DNA of 33,688 nt from Lingula anatina (lineage: Eukaryota > Brachiopoda > Lingulata > Lingulida > Lingulidae). The stretch covers positions 93,050 to 126,737 of the forward strand of contig NW_019775392.1 in assembly GCF_001039355.2 (NCBI RefSeq), in the 5' to 3' direction. Each line of letters starts with the position of its first letter. Positions within the stretch are counted from its first letter, which is position 1. Below are positions 17,555 to 28,300 of the stretch, one piece after another. Under the pieces are notes generated by a model. The model saw nothing but the letters and a program-made list of their open reading frames with translations, made no database searches and had not been told where the DNA came from. The translations under genes and the position numbers were made by a program.

Positions 17555-18304
17555 CTAATGCGATTCCAACCAAGCTTCCACTTCTTCTAGCCTGTATTTA
17601 TCCGGGCCCAAGCCTCCTTCATAAGCTACGCGGCCATCCTTCACGATGTACAGTCGTTCTGGAAAAGCCCCGTAAGCTCTCTGCGCGGCGTTGTCCATAC
17701 CATCGACAAGCAATGGGCAGGAAAGATTTTCTTCATCCAACATGGCCGCCGCCTGACAGCGATCCTCGAGAGTTTTGTGTCGGTGTAGATTATACCGTTT
17801 TGTGGCGATGTACCATCCTTCAAATGGGTGCGCTTCCTGGATGTAGATAGTGATAAAGTCAGCGATATCGGCAAATTTGGTCACCAACTCCTTGAAGGCG
17901 TCCAATTTTGCAATGAACGGGGGTCAGCTGCAACTTCCAAAGTTGACCACCAGAGGGCGACCCGGTTTGGCAAAGTCGAGCAGACGACACTTCGACTTGT
18001 CTTGGATACGAAATAATGGGACGTTTGGCGCCAAACAACCTTCGTCTGCTTTTGAGTAAAGGACCTGCATTCCTCGAAGCCAGCGAGTTTTGGCCTGTTG
18101 CCAAGTAAAAGCTGACTCGGCGAAAGCGTCCGGATCTGTCATACTTTTCATCCATTGTTGTTTTTCTTCACTTATATAGGGAAGGCGTCTTTTGAAGAAG
18201 AAACGTTTCGCAAAGTTTGGAATCAAAAGACCCAAAATCAGCATGAACGCCACCTGAATGTTGTTAGACACGACCGCCACAACCTTAGCCGGGAGTGCCG
18301 CCAT
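17555..18304 (-). CDS. DIO: Iodothyronine deiodinase, selenoprotein, single exon (UGA = Sec127)
   Basis: A 249-codon frame is interrupted only by a TGA at 17926-17924, which sits in the deiodinase active-site motif NFGSCS-U-PPF. Vertebrate enzymes have NFGSCT-U-PSF. The enzyme reductively removes iodine from iodothyronines using the selenolate. Order: short N-terminus, a membrane anchor at about residues 10-31 ([19 protein letters not shown]), a basic stop-transfer stretch (KRFFFKRR), a linker, then a thioredoxin-like domain with Sec127. Then come [17 protein letters not shown] with the conserved Glu/His pair, [21 protein letters not shown], and [19 protein letters not shown] up to the C-terminal [10 protein letters not shown]. 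The ATG at 18304 has A at -3 and G at +4. No intron, as in vertebrate DIO3. Sequence alone does not tell whether it removes outer- or inner-ring iodine or which substrate it uses here. A downstream SECIS supports true Sec insertion. Confidence 0.96.
17924..17926 (-). other. In-frame UGA selenocysteine codon
   Basis: TGA between TGCAGC (Cys-Ser) and CCCCCGTTC (Pro-Pro-Phe). Homology continues at full strength on both sides, so this is a recoded codon and not a nonsense mutation. Confidence 0.95.
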
Positions 18305-18726
18305 TTTGAACGGGAACTGAAAAACCGAAGACTGAAAGAACTGAAAAACAAATGAAAGAAAATGAGGATCAATGATTCAAAGCAAACTGAAATAAATAAA
18401 TAAAAATTAATGCTTATGAAACATATCCTTGTTAAGGTACATAAAACATTGATAAAAAAATTACAGGTGATGTTTTGTAATGATGGACTTAGATTGCCTA
18501 TATTTTTAGACTAACTTCCATCTATAGGTCAAGTAATTTTTTTTTTTACATGTATATAATCCAGGAGTATCGCATTGCTGCTTATGTATATACATCTCAT
18601 CTAAGACAAACCTGATTTTCAATATTCAGTTTTTGTAATATTTTATATAAGTGCTAATAGCTAACAGAAGCGCCTAAAAACATCCGTGTTATTACTGTCA
18701 GTCAAGGTATAATTACTGAAACATCC

Positions 18727-18860
18727 CTATACGTCCCCGCACCAATACTTCCCCGCACCAATACTCCCCCACTGAGGGAAGTATCGGTGCGAGGATGTAC
18801 CGGTGCGGGGATCTATCGGTGTGGGGTAGTATCGGTGCGGGGGAGTATCGACATGACCCC
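18727..18860. repeat. Foldback built from short GTATCGGTGCGGGGA-type units
   Basis: The left arm carries two copies of TCCCCGCACCAATAC. The right arm carries four inverted copies of about 16 bp (GTATCGGTGCGAGGA, GTACCGGTGCGGGGA, CTATCGGTGTGGGGT, GTATCGGTGCGGGGGA). The turn is at about 18768-18778. Confidence 0.75.
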
Positions 18861-18895
18861 TGTAAAAAACAAGCACACAAGTAGAGTGCGATACA

Positions 18896-19063
18896 CAGGT
18901 CTGTAGCCAGCAACTTCAAAAGGGGGGTTCTTTTTCTGAAAATGTGGACCTTTTTCTATAAAAACTTCATGAACCTAGATCAAATTTTACCCATAGTGGA
19001 CCTTTTCCCAGCAAAAAGGGCGGTTCTGTCGACCCCCCCGAACCCCCCCTGGCTACGGGCCTG
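18896..19063. mobile_element. MITE, family M2 (CAGGCCCGTAGCCAG ends), copy 1
   Basis: Left end CAGGTCTGTAGCCAGCAA and right end CTGGCTACGGGCCTG are inverted repeats. The interior has TTCAAAAGGGGGGTTCTTTT and its mirror-type partner. Confidence 0.75.
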
Positions 19064-19205
19064 ATACATGTACGTGTACTATTAAGTTGTATGCAAAAAA
19101 TCCATAGTCGAGAGTACTGCATGACTGTCATTGAATTTGAGTAACATTCACTTCGTCAATCTATATCAGGTAAAGTCGCCTGCAGCAGGCTTAGACACCG
19201 GTGTC

Positions 19206-19250
19206 AGTGGCGGATTGGGGGGGGGGGGGGGGGTCAGGGGTGTCCTCACC
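19206..19250. repeat. G-run with CAGTGGCGGATT end, likely DNA-transposon terminus
   Basis: CAGTGGCGGATTGGGG runs into about 16 G. The similar string AGGGGCGTATCTAAGATT precedes a longer G-run at 21583-21636. Such openings are common on invertebrate hAT-like elements. The opposite ends were not identified. Confidence 0.4.
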
Positions 19251-19699
19251 CCCCACCCCCTCCGAATTCGTTTCCTTTAAAAACTCTCACCAATATCCCC
19301 CTTTTGAAATTAGAAGCATAGTTCAAAACTGTAGCCAATGTCACCAGTTGCCCTCTGAAACACAAAAATAAAAAAAATCACGAGGCCCTTCAGCAGGGGA
19401 GAGGGGGTGGAGGAGGGAGGGCGAGGAGAGGCTTTGCATCCGAGGCCTGCCATTCCTAAAAGAAAATTAAACCTCACCTTCAAATAATCCTGGGTCAGCC
19501 CCTGGGTGTAACGAAACTGCGGGTCCGTGTAACTAAAAGTCCGCCGACCATTTCGTAATAACTGTGGTCAGCTTTACCTAATCGAGTCAAAATCTAGGGC
19601 TAAGCTTACCTGTACAAATGAAGGCGAAGCAGACTCATGGGGGACTCTCTGTGGCACGTTACACTGGCTCGGATGTTTGTTGCGACGTTTTACCGGTGG

Positions 19700-19717
19700 T
19701 GTGTGTGTGTGTGTGTA

Positions 19718-19763
<46 letters not shown>
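19700..19763. repeat. Compound GT/GA microsatellite
   Basis: (GT)n with one AT interruption, passing directly into (GA)n. Confidence 0.95.
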
Positions 19764-19766
<3 letters not shown>

Positions 19767-19909
19767 AGTCCAGAAAGAGCATCAGAGAGAGGGTGTGTGG
19801 ATATGGGTTTGTGCATGTGTACACGAGTGCACTCCCGTGTGAGAGAGAGCACGGTAAGTGACAGAAAACGTCTGTGCATGTGTGTGAAAGAGCTCACCAG
19901 AGAGAAATG

Positions 19910-20074
19910 CAGGCCCGTAGCCAGCAATTTCAAAAGGATTTTTTCTGAATAGTGGACCTTTCACCATGAAAGCTCCTTGTACCTAGGTAAAATTTTACCC
20001 AGTGGGGACATCTTTCTGGCAAAAAGGAGAGTTCTTTCGAACTCCCCCTCCCCCCTCCCCGGACGACGGGCCTG
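19910..20074. mobile_element. MITE, family M2, copy 2
   Basis: Starts CAGGCCCGTAGCCAGCAA and follows the same internal order as copy 1 (TTCAAAAGG, GTGGACCTTT, CTAGGTAAAATTTTACCC, GGCAAAAAGG). Ends ACGGGCCTG. Confidence 0.75.
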
Positions 20075-20532
20075 AAATATGCGTAGGCCTACTCGTGAGG
20101 GTATGTTTGTTTTCCTTCTTTGTGTGTGCATATGTGCCGCGCTTGAGAAAGAGATCGAAAGAAATAATTAAAGAGCTAGCGAAAGAGAAAAAGAAGCCTA
20201 CCTCTGTTTCAAACCGTTCCTTCCATCTCTGTAATGTACGCTTTGAAGAACGCTGTCTCGCCGTCTCGCTGTCTGCGTATGTACAGATCACGTGTTCACT
20301 AATTGTTAACAGCTGTATGGAAATTATTGCATATCATCATGTAAACAGAGCGTTCATTCAGTCCAGGTCAAATTCTGGGTCACGTCGAGACTTGTTGATT
20401 TCTGTCACATGATCGGTGGCCTCCCCAGGCCGCTGCTATTAATAGCGGCTTGGGCGATATCATTCCTTCTTTTGGACCGAGATCGTCAATTTCTTTTGCT
20501 TTTGAGTCGAATTGATGATTTTCACCACCTCT

Positions 20533-20533
20533 C

Positions 20534-20571
<38 letters not shown>
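20533..20571. repeat. TAA microsatellite
   Basis: Uninterrupted (TAA)n of about 13 units. Confidence 0.95.
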
Positions 20572-20572
<1 letters not shown>

Positions 20573-20928
20573 TACAGTTATTCATGGTGGATCTTTCTCG
20601 TCGCAGGAATGCAATTCTGGAGACAAAATTAAAGAAATTAGGTTTTTATCTTTCTAGACAGACGTCATCACACCGGCAGGAGCTCTAATCTGCCGTCCTC
20701 AGACAAGGTCACTGTAATGTCCCTCATCCAGGTTAACGCTATGTCATTAGTATTCAGAGTCGACAATATTTTCTGCAAATTAAGGGTTATAAATAAAGCA
20801 ATGGGATTCTCTACAAATTTCGTTGTTATGATGAGTTGAATTTTGGTTTTATTTTATAAAGAACCCAACTAGAGACTGAATTGTTTTAGGACAAAAAAAA
20901 AAAAAAAAAAAAATTCATACCGCATGCC

Positions 20929-21004
20929 NNNNNNNNNNNNNNNNNNNNNNNNNNNNNNNNNNNNNNNNNNNNNNNNNNNNNNNNNNNNNNNNNNNNNNNN
21001 NNNN
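20929..21004. other. Assembly gap, 76 N
   Basis: Flanked by a 21-base A-run on the left (20893-20913) and (CCA)n on the right, so the missing stretch is probably low-complexity. Confidence 0.99.
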
Positions 21005-21582
21005 CCCCACCACCACCACCACCACCACCACCCGGGGATGTCATTACATATAACCGCAACTTTTCTTGATGACAAGTCTACTGGTAAGTCTACTGGTAAT
21101 ACTGGAGATGGTCACTTTATGGCTTTTTTTGGTCGGCACTTCTCAGTGGTAAGATAATTTGAACTTGAAATAAGTCATTTTGCCACGGCCCTAATTTCAG
21201 TCGTTATTCGACCGTCTTTTATGTCAAAGAAACAATAATAGCGCCATCGGTTCCCTTAAAACAAAGAGGAATAAACGAACAAAAACGTTCATTAATTAGC
21301 TTGGTTGTTGGATCATATATGCTTAGCATTTACCACAAGCAGAAATATTTTATAGAACTTTAGTTAGCATACCGTCAGTAACAACTCTATCAGTCTGATA
21401 AAGGCCTATGTCCAGGTTGGCCGCAAGCCACATGTAACGGTATGAATATCGTTTCCAGCTGGTGCTAAATAATTACGATAGATTAAAAGCAAAGAATGCA
21501 TCTTAATCTTGATTTAAAATATTTTGAGGGAAAGCAATCGGGTTATGAAAGTAGCCCTAGTGCGTTTTTTCACCACATAAGA

Positions 21583-21636
21583 CAGGGGCGTATCTAAGAT
21601 TATTTGAAGGGGGGGGGGGGGGGGGGGGGGGGGGGG
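21583..21636. repeat. Long poly-G run beside AGGGGCGTATCTAAG
   Basis: About 28 consecutive G after TTGAAG. Probably a transposon end, and a G-quadruplex-prone stretch. The true length is likely unreliable. Confidence 0.7.
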
Positions 21637-22866
21637 TAGGTCCGCGGATGCAACCCGCCCACACACAACCCGGTTGGCATTGCTATTTTAGAGGGCGAAG
21701 GGTGCCATTTGGTACGGTTTATAACTTTTATTCAGCTAGTCAAAATTCTAATTTCAAGAGGGGACCAGTTTAATCTCTGGCACACGTGAAGCAAAGACCG
21801 CGTTCGGTTGTTACTTCATAAAATATAAATGAACGACAAAAAGATGAAACTGATTTATAAATTTAATTATTTTTATGTACAACAGTGTATACAATATGTA
21901 CATCGTAAATACGATAGATCTTCATTGCACAGTTTTAGCCAGTTTTGCGGGGATTCCTCAAGTCCTTGTTGAATAAATAGCAAATTCCACACTTGGGATT
22001 TGATAGTCGATTAGTGCTGCCATCTTGCGGCTCATATGTTCACGTCATCTATATCCATGAAGTAATGAACGACGTCTTTTCTAATACTGTTTTCTGGAGT
22101 AACATACTACTACAATACCCGTTCCAACAAATTCTACGTAAGAGGTAACGCTAACAAAACATAAATGTGGTCGCTTCTAAGTTTTTACCGACTCTTTAAA
22201 TTTTCGAAAAGAACATATCCCATATGTGCCACAAGCACAGTTCGTATAATTTCTTTCAACTATTTTTGGCAAGAAAACACTGCAAGTGAAACAATGTACA
22301 GATTTTCTGTAAACAAAACGTAGTAAAAATAACTTTCAGTAAAATTTTGCTTTAAAATAAATAATCACAATTATGCAAGAACATGAACACAGCCTTACGT
22401 ATTTTAAGTAGAGAATCTGGAAGTCAAGAAGGTTTTTTTGTTGACCGCTGTCACTTCCAGCACATTTCAAAGATACAAAACTTTTTTTTTTACTTTAAAC
22501 ATACTTGTATAAAATAAATCAAATAAATAAATAAACAACCAAATAAAATAAATGATAGAACAATATGCTGTAAAACACGTGTATGGGTTCTATATGAATC
22601 TTATTGACAATATCCATTCTATATATGAACCTTATTGACCGTATCGACTCTATATGAATCTTATTGACTGGCGTAGAGACTTCCGTCCTTGTAGACTTTC
22701 CAAGACAGTCATCAGCAGCAATGCCTCGATGAACTAACAGCACCCATTTCATGTCCTCTCCTCAGCAGAATTTCTCGACAATTCTCGACAAACGCCGGAA
22801 ACTGAAATGGATTTCGAACATACTCTCCCCTTTTACTTCACACCCCTTCCTTCGCGCATGCGTCCT

Positions 22867-23105
22867 TCAATCATTATCATAATCATCGTCGTCATGGTAA
22901 CCGTTGCCACAGAATTTCGTCAAGACGTACACTGTGGCCTCATACGTTGACATCATGACGGCGGTGTTTGGAATTTGGCGGACGAGTTGCGTTCCGAGGC
23001 CGCGGTACAGACCGCGCCGACCCTCTTCGCGTAGCACCGTGCCTAGCGTCTGGAAGAACGATTTATACTTGTTGCCTTCTTCTCTCAGTCGCGTCCTGGC
23101 AACTT
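22867..23105 (-). CDS. SLC25A36: SLC25A33/36 carrier terminal exon
   Basis: [60 protein letters not shown], then an acidic tail of eight residues (DDDDYDND) and TGA at 22869-22867. It is more GC-rich than its surroundings. The vertebrate proteins end soon after the last helix, so the acidic tail is an extension. Confidence 0.95.
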
Positions 23106-23700
23106 CTGAAAATACGAAAAATTAATAAATTAATAAAATGAGACGAAATGAGAGATAAAATAAGATAAGATGAAATAAGATGAACGAGAAGGTTTTGACC
23201 GTTTACAACCGATATTCTGAAAATACGGAGTAGTTTATTCAAGTTGCATCGGTGCAACCTCCTAAAATGGGGAAAAAAATGAAGAGAAATATTTAGAAAC
23301 CGCATCGAATTTATACAAACATTATTCTAAAATCAATGTGAAAATTATTTTTATATTATTACAGGATTATAACAATAAGATGCCAAATTCCAATAACATT
23401 TAAACTAACCGTGTGGATATGCAATGCAGGAAGCAATGGTCTTGGAAATCGCGCCGGCAGCCATGAACCTGAAGAAGTCTGAGAAAGTCCTGTCTTCCGC
23501 CAGCGTGCTCCCGCCATACTCGACTAGGTATCGTTTAACGTATTCGTAGATCACAAAGTGGATCATTGTCTCTGATATCCCGTAGTAGGAGGCAGTGATG
23601 CCCTTGTAAAAGCCCGGAATGCCCTGCGTCCTTCCAATTTTTAAGATGCACTGCCGCATGGTGAGAGAGCCATTTTTTCTGGAAAAAAGTGTACTACTAC

Positions 23701-23745
<45 letters not shown>

Positions 23746-25310
23746 TAATTTGATGTTAGGCTAATTCACTGAATATTAAATGGTAAACTACGCAATATTT
23801 AGCTTACTATAAATGTTAGAACATGTCCCGCACGAAAACGAAGTAGATGCTCCAGCGCAGTAGACTACTGCAATCATACTGCAAACATGCTTCAAATCTG
23901 CTTCGATATGGGAGCTAATTAGCATATTTGAAACATGCTTCATTCATGCTGCTAATCTACTGCATTAATGCTCCTCCTCTGTACAACCCTATGTAATTTT
24001 TGAAGTAGAATTGCAGTAGGCTATACTGCATTTCTACTGCAAATATGCTCCACACCACTACTGCGTTAATGCTTCTTTGCTACTTCGATACTACTGCATT
24101 TTCCTGCGGGGTAGTATTAAGTTAATTTATTATTTATTAAATTGTAAAATTCATGGAAATTGAGACAGACAATTTCGTACAAATAATGAGGATGGATATA
24201 AATAATGGCTGTTGACAGACTGATATATTTAGTTACTTCAACAGATGGGAGTTACAAACAAAATGTTGGAATAAAACTATTCAATTTCTAAGCCACAATC
24301 AGACAAGAGATTGCGGTTTATCCCCAACCTTCACTACCACAATATTGTGTTCTACACACAACAACCTAAAGCTTCGCTGAACAGCACATTTACTTAAACG
24401 AGCTTTCGTTGAAATTTAAGCAACTTGATCACTGAATCAGCAGCATTTTAGACAGGGACCAAATATACAGTATAACACTCCACTGCAGCCTCTGAATTGC
24501 TCAATTTTTTATTGTTTCTCTTCATCACTGTTATTCTTTTCATCTATGCCTTAAAATACACTATGTCAACATTCACATTTGCTGCATAATCTGGGCCAAC
24601 TCAAGCAGCTGCTTTGAATGTCAGGGCACTATTAAGCAAGCTTGCTCACTATTCATTTCCATATGTTACTCTTTCATTGCTGATGTGGGATATATACATA
24701 TATATGGAATAAAGTCGAGCTGGCAATACCAAAAGTTAGAACCTAGGGTAGAAGAGGCACATGTCTTATTCTATGTGAGCTCTCATCACTCTAGTACCCT
24801 GGTCTATTTCCTAGTTATATAGGTCATATTCAAGACGCCAAAACTGGGTTACCTCTTGACTTCACTCAGGGTAGACACTGGCTGATTTAGCTTAATATTT
24901 GCTTTTAGGCAAGAACTTTGTACGGCTGGTTTCCAAGATAAACAGCAAAATATCAGGCCTGCTGCAAATTTGCAGTTAAGTTGCAGCAAATTTGCTGCAA
25001 AGTGCAATTCCTTCTTGTCAATTTGCTGCAATATGGCTGCAAACTTTTCATTTTGCTAAAGGTTAGATTATTACTATTACGGATCGTTTACGTCTGGATC
25101 ACCAGATGATGGAAAGATTTGGGTTACCAGTAAAAATTATACAAATAGTTTAGGCCTGGTCTATGAAGTAGATAGGGTGAGGACTTCCACAAACAAGTGT
25201 CCTAAGACAAAATATTAAGGGCAAGCAACATCCATAAAAAATGCAAATAAATAAATGGGAATTTTATAAGTGCATATCTAAGACACTTTTTATCTGTTTC
25301 AATTTCCCCT

Positions 25311-25381
<71 letters not shown>

Positions 25382-28300
25382 TGTATGTTCTACCACAGGG
25401 TGAAGTCTGCAATCGTCACAGTCTTAACCTGTGGTGACACTTTTTTCTTCCCCTATATCTTTTTTACATTTCATCACTATCATGTCTAAATATATTGCCC
25501 ACAGACTCCATATTTTTAAGGGTATAAGAAAGGGCAAGTTTTTTTTTATATAAATACTCATTCATTATTATTATTAATACATTATTATTATTATTATTTG
25601 TGTCTTTGAATAAACTATAAGTCAATCACTTTATTATGCATATAATAATAATAATAATAACTGATATCATCATTCTTATTTTATTTGAAAACTATTTTCT
25701 ACTTACTTCTGGTCTAGCTGTAATCTGGTCTTGACTAGCCATATTGGGTTTGTTAATGTACAAGCTGTAAAACCTGGTAAAAACAAAACAAATATGTATA
25801 TATATATACATGTCCACTTTACCATCTTAATTGATTCCTAGAACCATCAGCATCAGCCTTTTTCAGTTTCAGGCTAAATTTTGTTGAAAACAAATTCAGC
25901 CCAGTTTGAAACAAGACCATTCCCAGACCCTATCGTACAAACTGTGGATCAATCTAACTCCAATGGGATTCTTGCTAGATTGCAATCAACTTAAGCAGCT
26001 TAGATGTCTGGCATGCCTACTAAAGCTGTTATGGGGTAATTAACTATAATTTAGCAGCTTTGGTAGACAGCCACTTAAGTTGAAAGTAATTTAGCAAGAA
26101 ACCCCCTTGGAGATGGATCAATCCTGTTAGATCTATCTGGGTATGGGAACCCAGCCACAGCTGATGGATCAAATTACTTGTTTACCAGTTCTTGCAGACA
26201 TTAAAAAGCTGCTACATTGGCTTGGTCAACAGCTGCATATTAAATGTGTTATGATATGACTAAACCTGACACAGTTGAATTAAACTGCTTTAAGCCTACA
26301 ATACAATATTAATATGTTACCACTTCATCTCATGTTTTTACCTCGGCCTTAAGGCGCTTAGTCACAATCAACATTTCTACTTCAATTAAAAATTTTAATG
26401 CACTGCCCACTACAAAAGCACCATTACTGTAACATACAAATTGTAAATGCAAATTAATTTTATCATCATTGTCATTATAAAATTATCACTTAAAAACAAT
26501 CACAAATCATCAGTTACTTAATAATTAAACACGTGGTTGCTTTCCAATATATAACAAAAATGACTTCCTTTCTAACCAATCAAAAATGTGTCTCTGCTGC
26601 GCATCCCATATTAACCTACTGACCCTGTAAAAGAAGCAGAGCCATCTCCAGCCTCCCTTTGACCCAGTGAACTCTGCAGCGTGATGTTATTGTAGATCAA
26701 CCGCAAGGTTTACAAATACTTGCTATAATTTTGGAAGTCAGGAGAGATTGAAGCAACATCAGATGTTAAGATATATACACACACGCTTATGTGCATACAC
26801 ACAAATTTCATACACACGCACACATGTATTTTCATATGCACGCACACATATACACATGCACACAGATATGGAGGCAAACACATGAAAACGAATGCAACAT
26901 GCATTCAGTCACACAAATGCATGTCAACCACTTGCCATCACACGCACACAAATGCTAACAAACTTAAGTTGAAAGTGCTCCCTAACTTAAGAAATTTGAA
27001 TAATCTCTGAGGCTGCAGTCAGTCTATATAAAATTACTTGTTTACAACTTGCTTCCTGTTTTACACCACAGCTGGGTCAATTCAGTACTACATAAAATAC
27101 TGTCTGATGTTGTTTTGACTGCTCTGGCCGGCTGCTACTATATCTGCACTCAACAATCCTGTTTAACAGCTTTTTTTTTTGAGTGTGTCCAATAAAAATG
27201 TGCTATCATCATTTTCCATCCTTTGTGTGTGGTGAAATTGCATCAATTTTCTGATAACTCTTGATTACATTTATTATTACTATAATTATTATAATTTTTT
27301 TTTTTGCCCTGTAACATTTACATCAATATTCCACTGCATAAATATTTATTAAACTGAAAAAACCTGTTTGATATCTAGGGACGTCTAAAAATGGATATCA
27401 GACATGGGGGAAAGGATTTTCTTATATTTTTTCCCTTTGTTTTCATATTTGTTACACATTTTTTGATGCATGACTGTTGCAAGAACCTTAATTCTATACA
27501 TGCAGACTAAGAGGGACACATCTTGCTGCCCCCCCCCCCCCCCAAAGTTGAAAATGTTGATGTACCCTTAGGAGTTTACAGTTTAAAGATCTCCCCTTTC
27601 AAAAAAATAAAAAAGAAATATACACAAACAATCTTAAAATGTAATGAATGCTCACTGATCATGAATAGCATGGTACCAGATCCAAAAATAAGTCAATAGC
27701 GTTAATGACTTTCTTGTGCTTTCTAGAAATGTGCTCTTCTTGACCCACGCATGCGTTCCTCTTCCTCACGCCAAGCACGTGTACAGTTGTAACTGAAGAG
27801 CACGTGCTATGTATATTTTGGATGCAAATCCTGCGTGGCTGCAAAGCAGTCAGAGCAGAAAGCCAATCATGTCTTGCATACACGGGGTGAAATAACTGAG
27901 AAATACATATTTTGGATGGTTGCACTGCTTTTTCTGGCATCAGAAAAATGGGGCCATCATCCTTTATGCAACGGGAGAGGTGCTATCACTGTGAAATGTG
28001 TATTTTGGGAACCTATGCCTGGACTGAAATGCAGGCTGCAAAATTAGACTGATTATTTTCATAGCACAGGGGTAGGTTGGAGTTAGGGGAGGGGGTATAA
28101 TAAGTCCAACTAAATGTGGTGGTTGCTTAGTTTCGACTGGAAGCAGGAAGACGAGACCAATTATTCTCTTAATACCTGGGATGGGGGGGGGGTTCAATAT
28201 GAAATATCCTTTTGGGAAAAACGTTGTGGGTTTAATTATAGGCAGATAAATGATTACAAAAATAATCAATTTCTATGTCATGAAGGGAAATATCATCCTG

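Larger units (their letters stand above)
18305..22866. other. Interval between the deiodinase start and the carrier 3' end
   Basis: About 4.6 kb without a supported ORF. It contains the deiodinase 5' UTR and promoter region, a GGTGCGGGG foldback (18727-18860), two copies of a GGCCCGTAGCCAG element, GT/GA and TAA microsatellites, long G-runs, a small palindrome at about 20425-20450, and a 76-N gap. The carrier's 3' UTR must occupy the right-hand end, but I could not choose its poly(A) site. Confidence 0.6.
23679..25706 (-). other. Carrier intron with repeats
   Basis: Contains a TAA microsatellite (23697-23743), a MITE at 23825-24112, a CTGCAAAT-rich palindromic stretch (24955-25045) and a long TA repeat (25315-25378). 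No exon seen. Confidence 0.75.

Noticed and set aside
19574-19933. A 119-residue minus-strand frame with Ser/Leu and Thr/His runs
   Set aside because: Its core is the translated GT/GA microsatellite.
20002-20412. A 136-residue plus-strand frame in the intergenic interval
   Set aside because: It starts inside an M2 element, has low-complexity segments and no recognisable domain or splice context.
26615-26710. Possible carrier exon reading [20 protein letters not shown]
   Set aside because: The flanking carrier exons already join in phase with complete family alignment, there is no good splice pair, and I recognise no homology.
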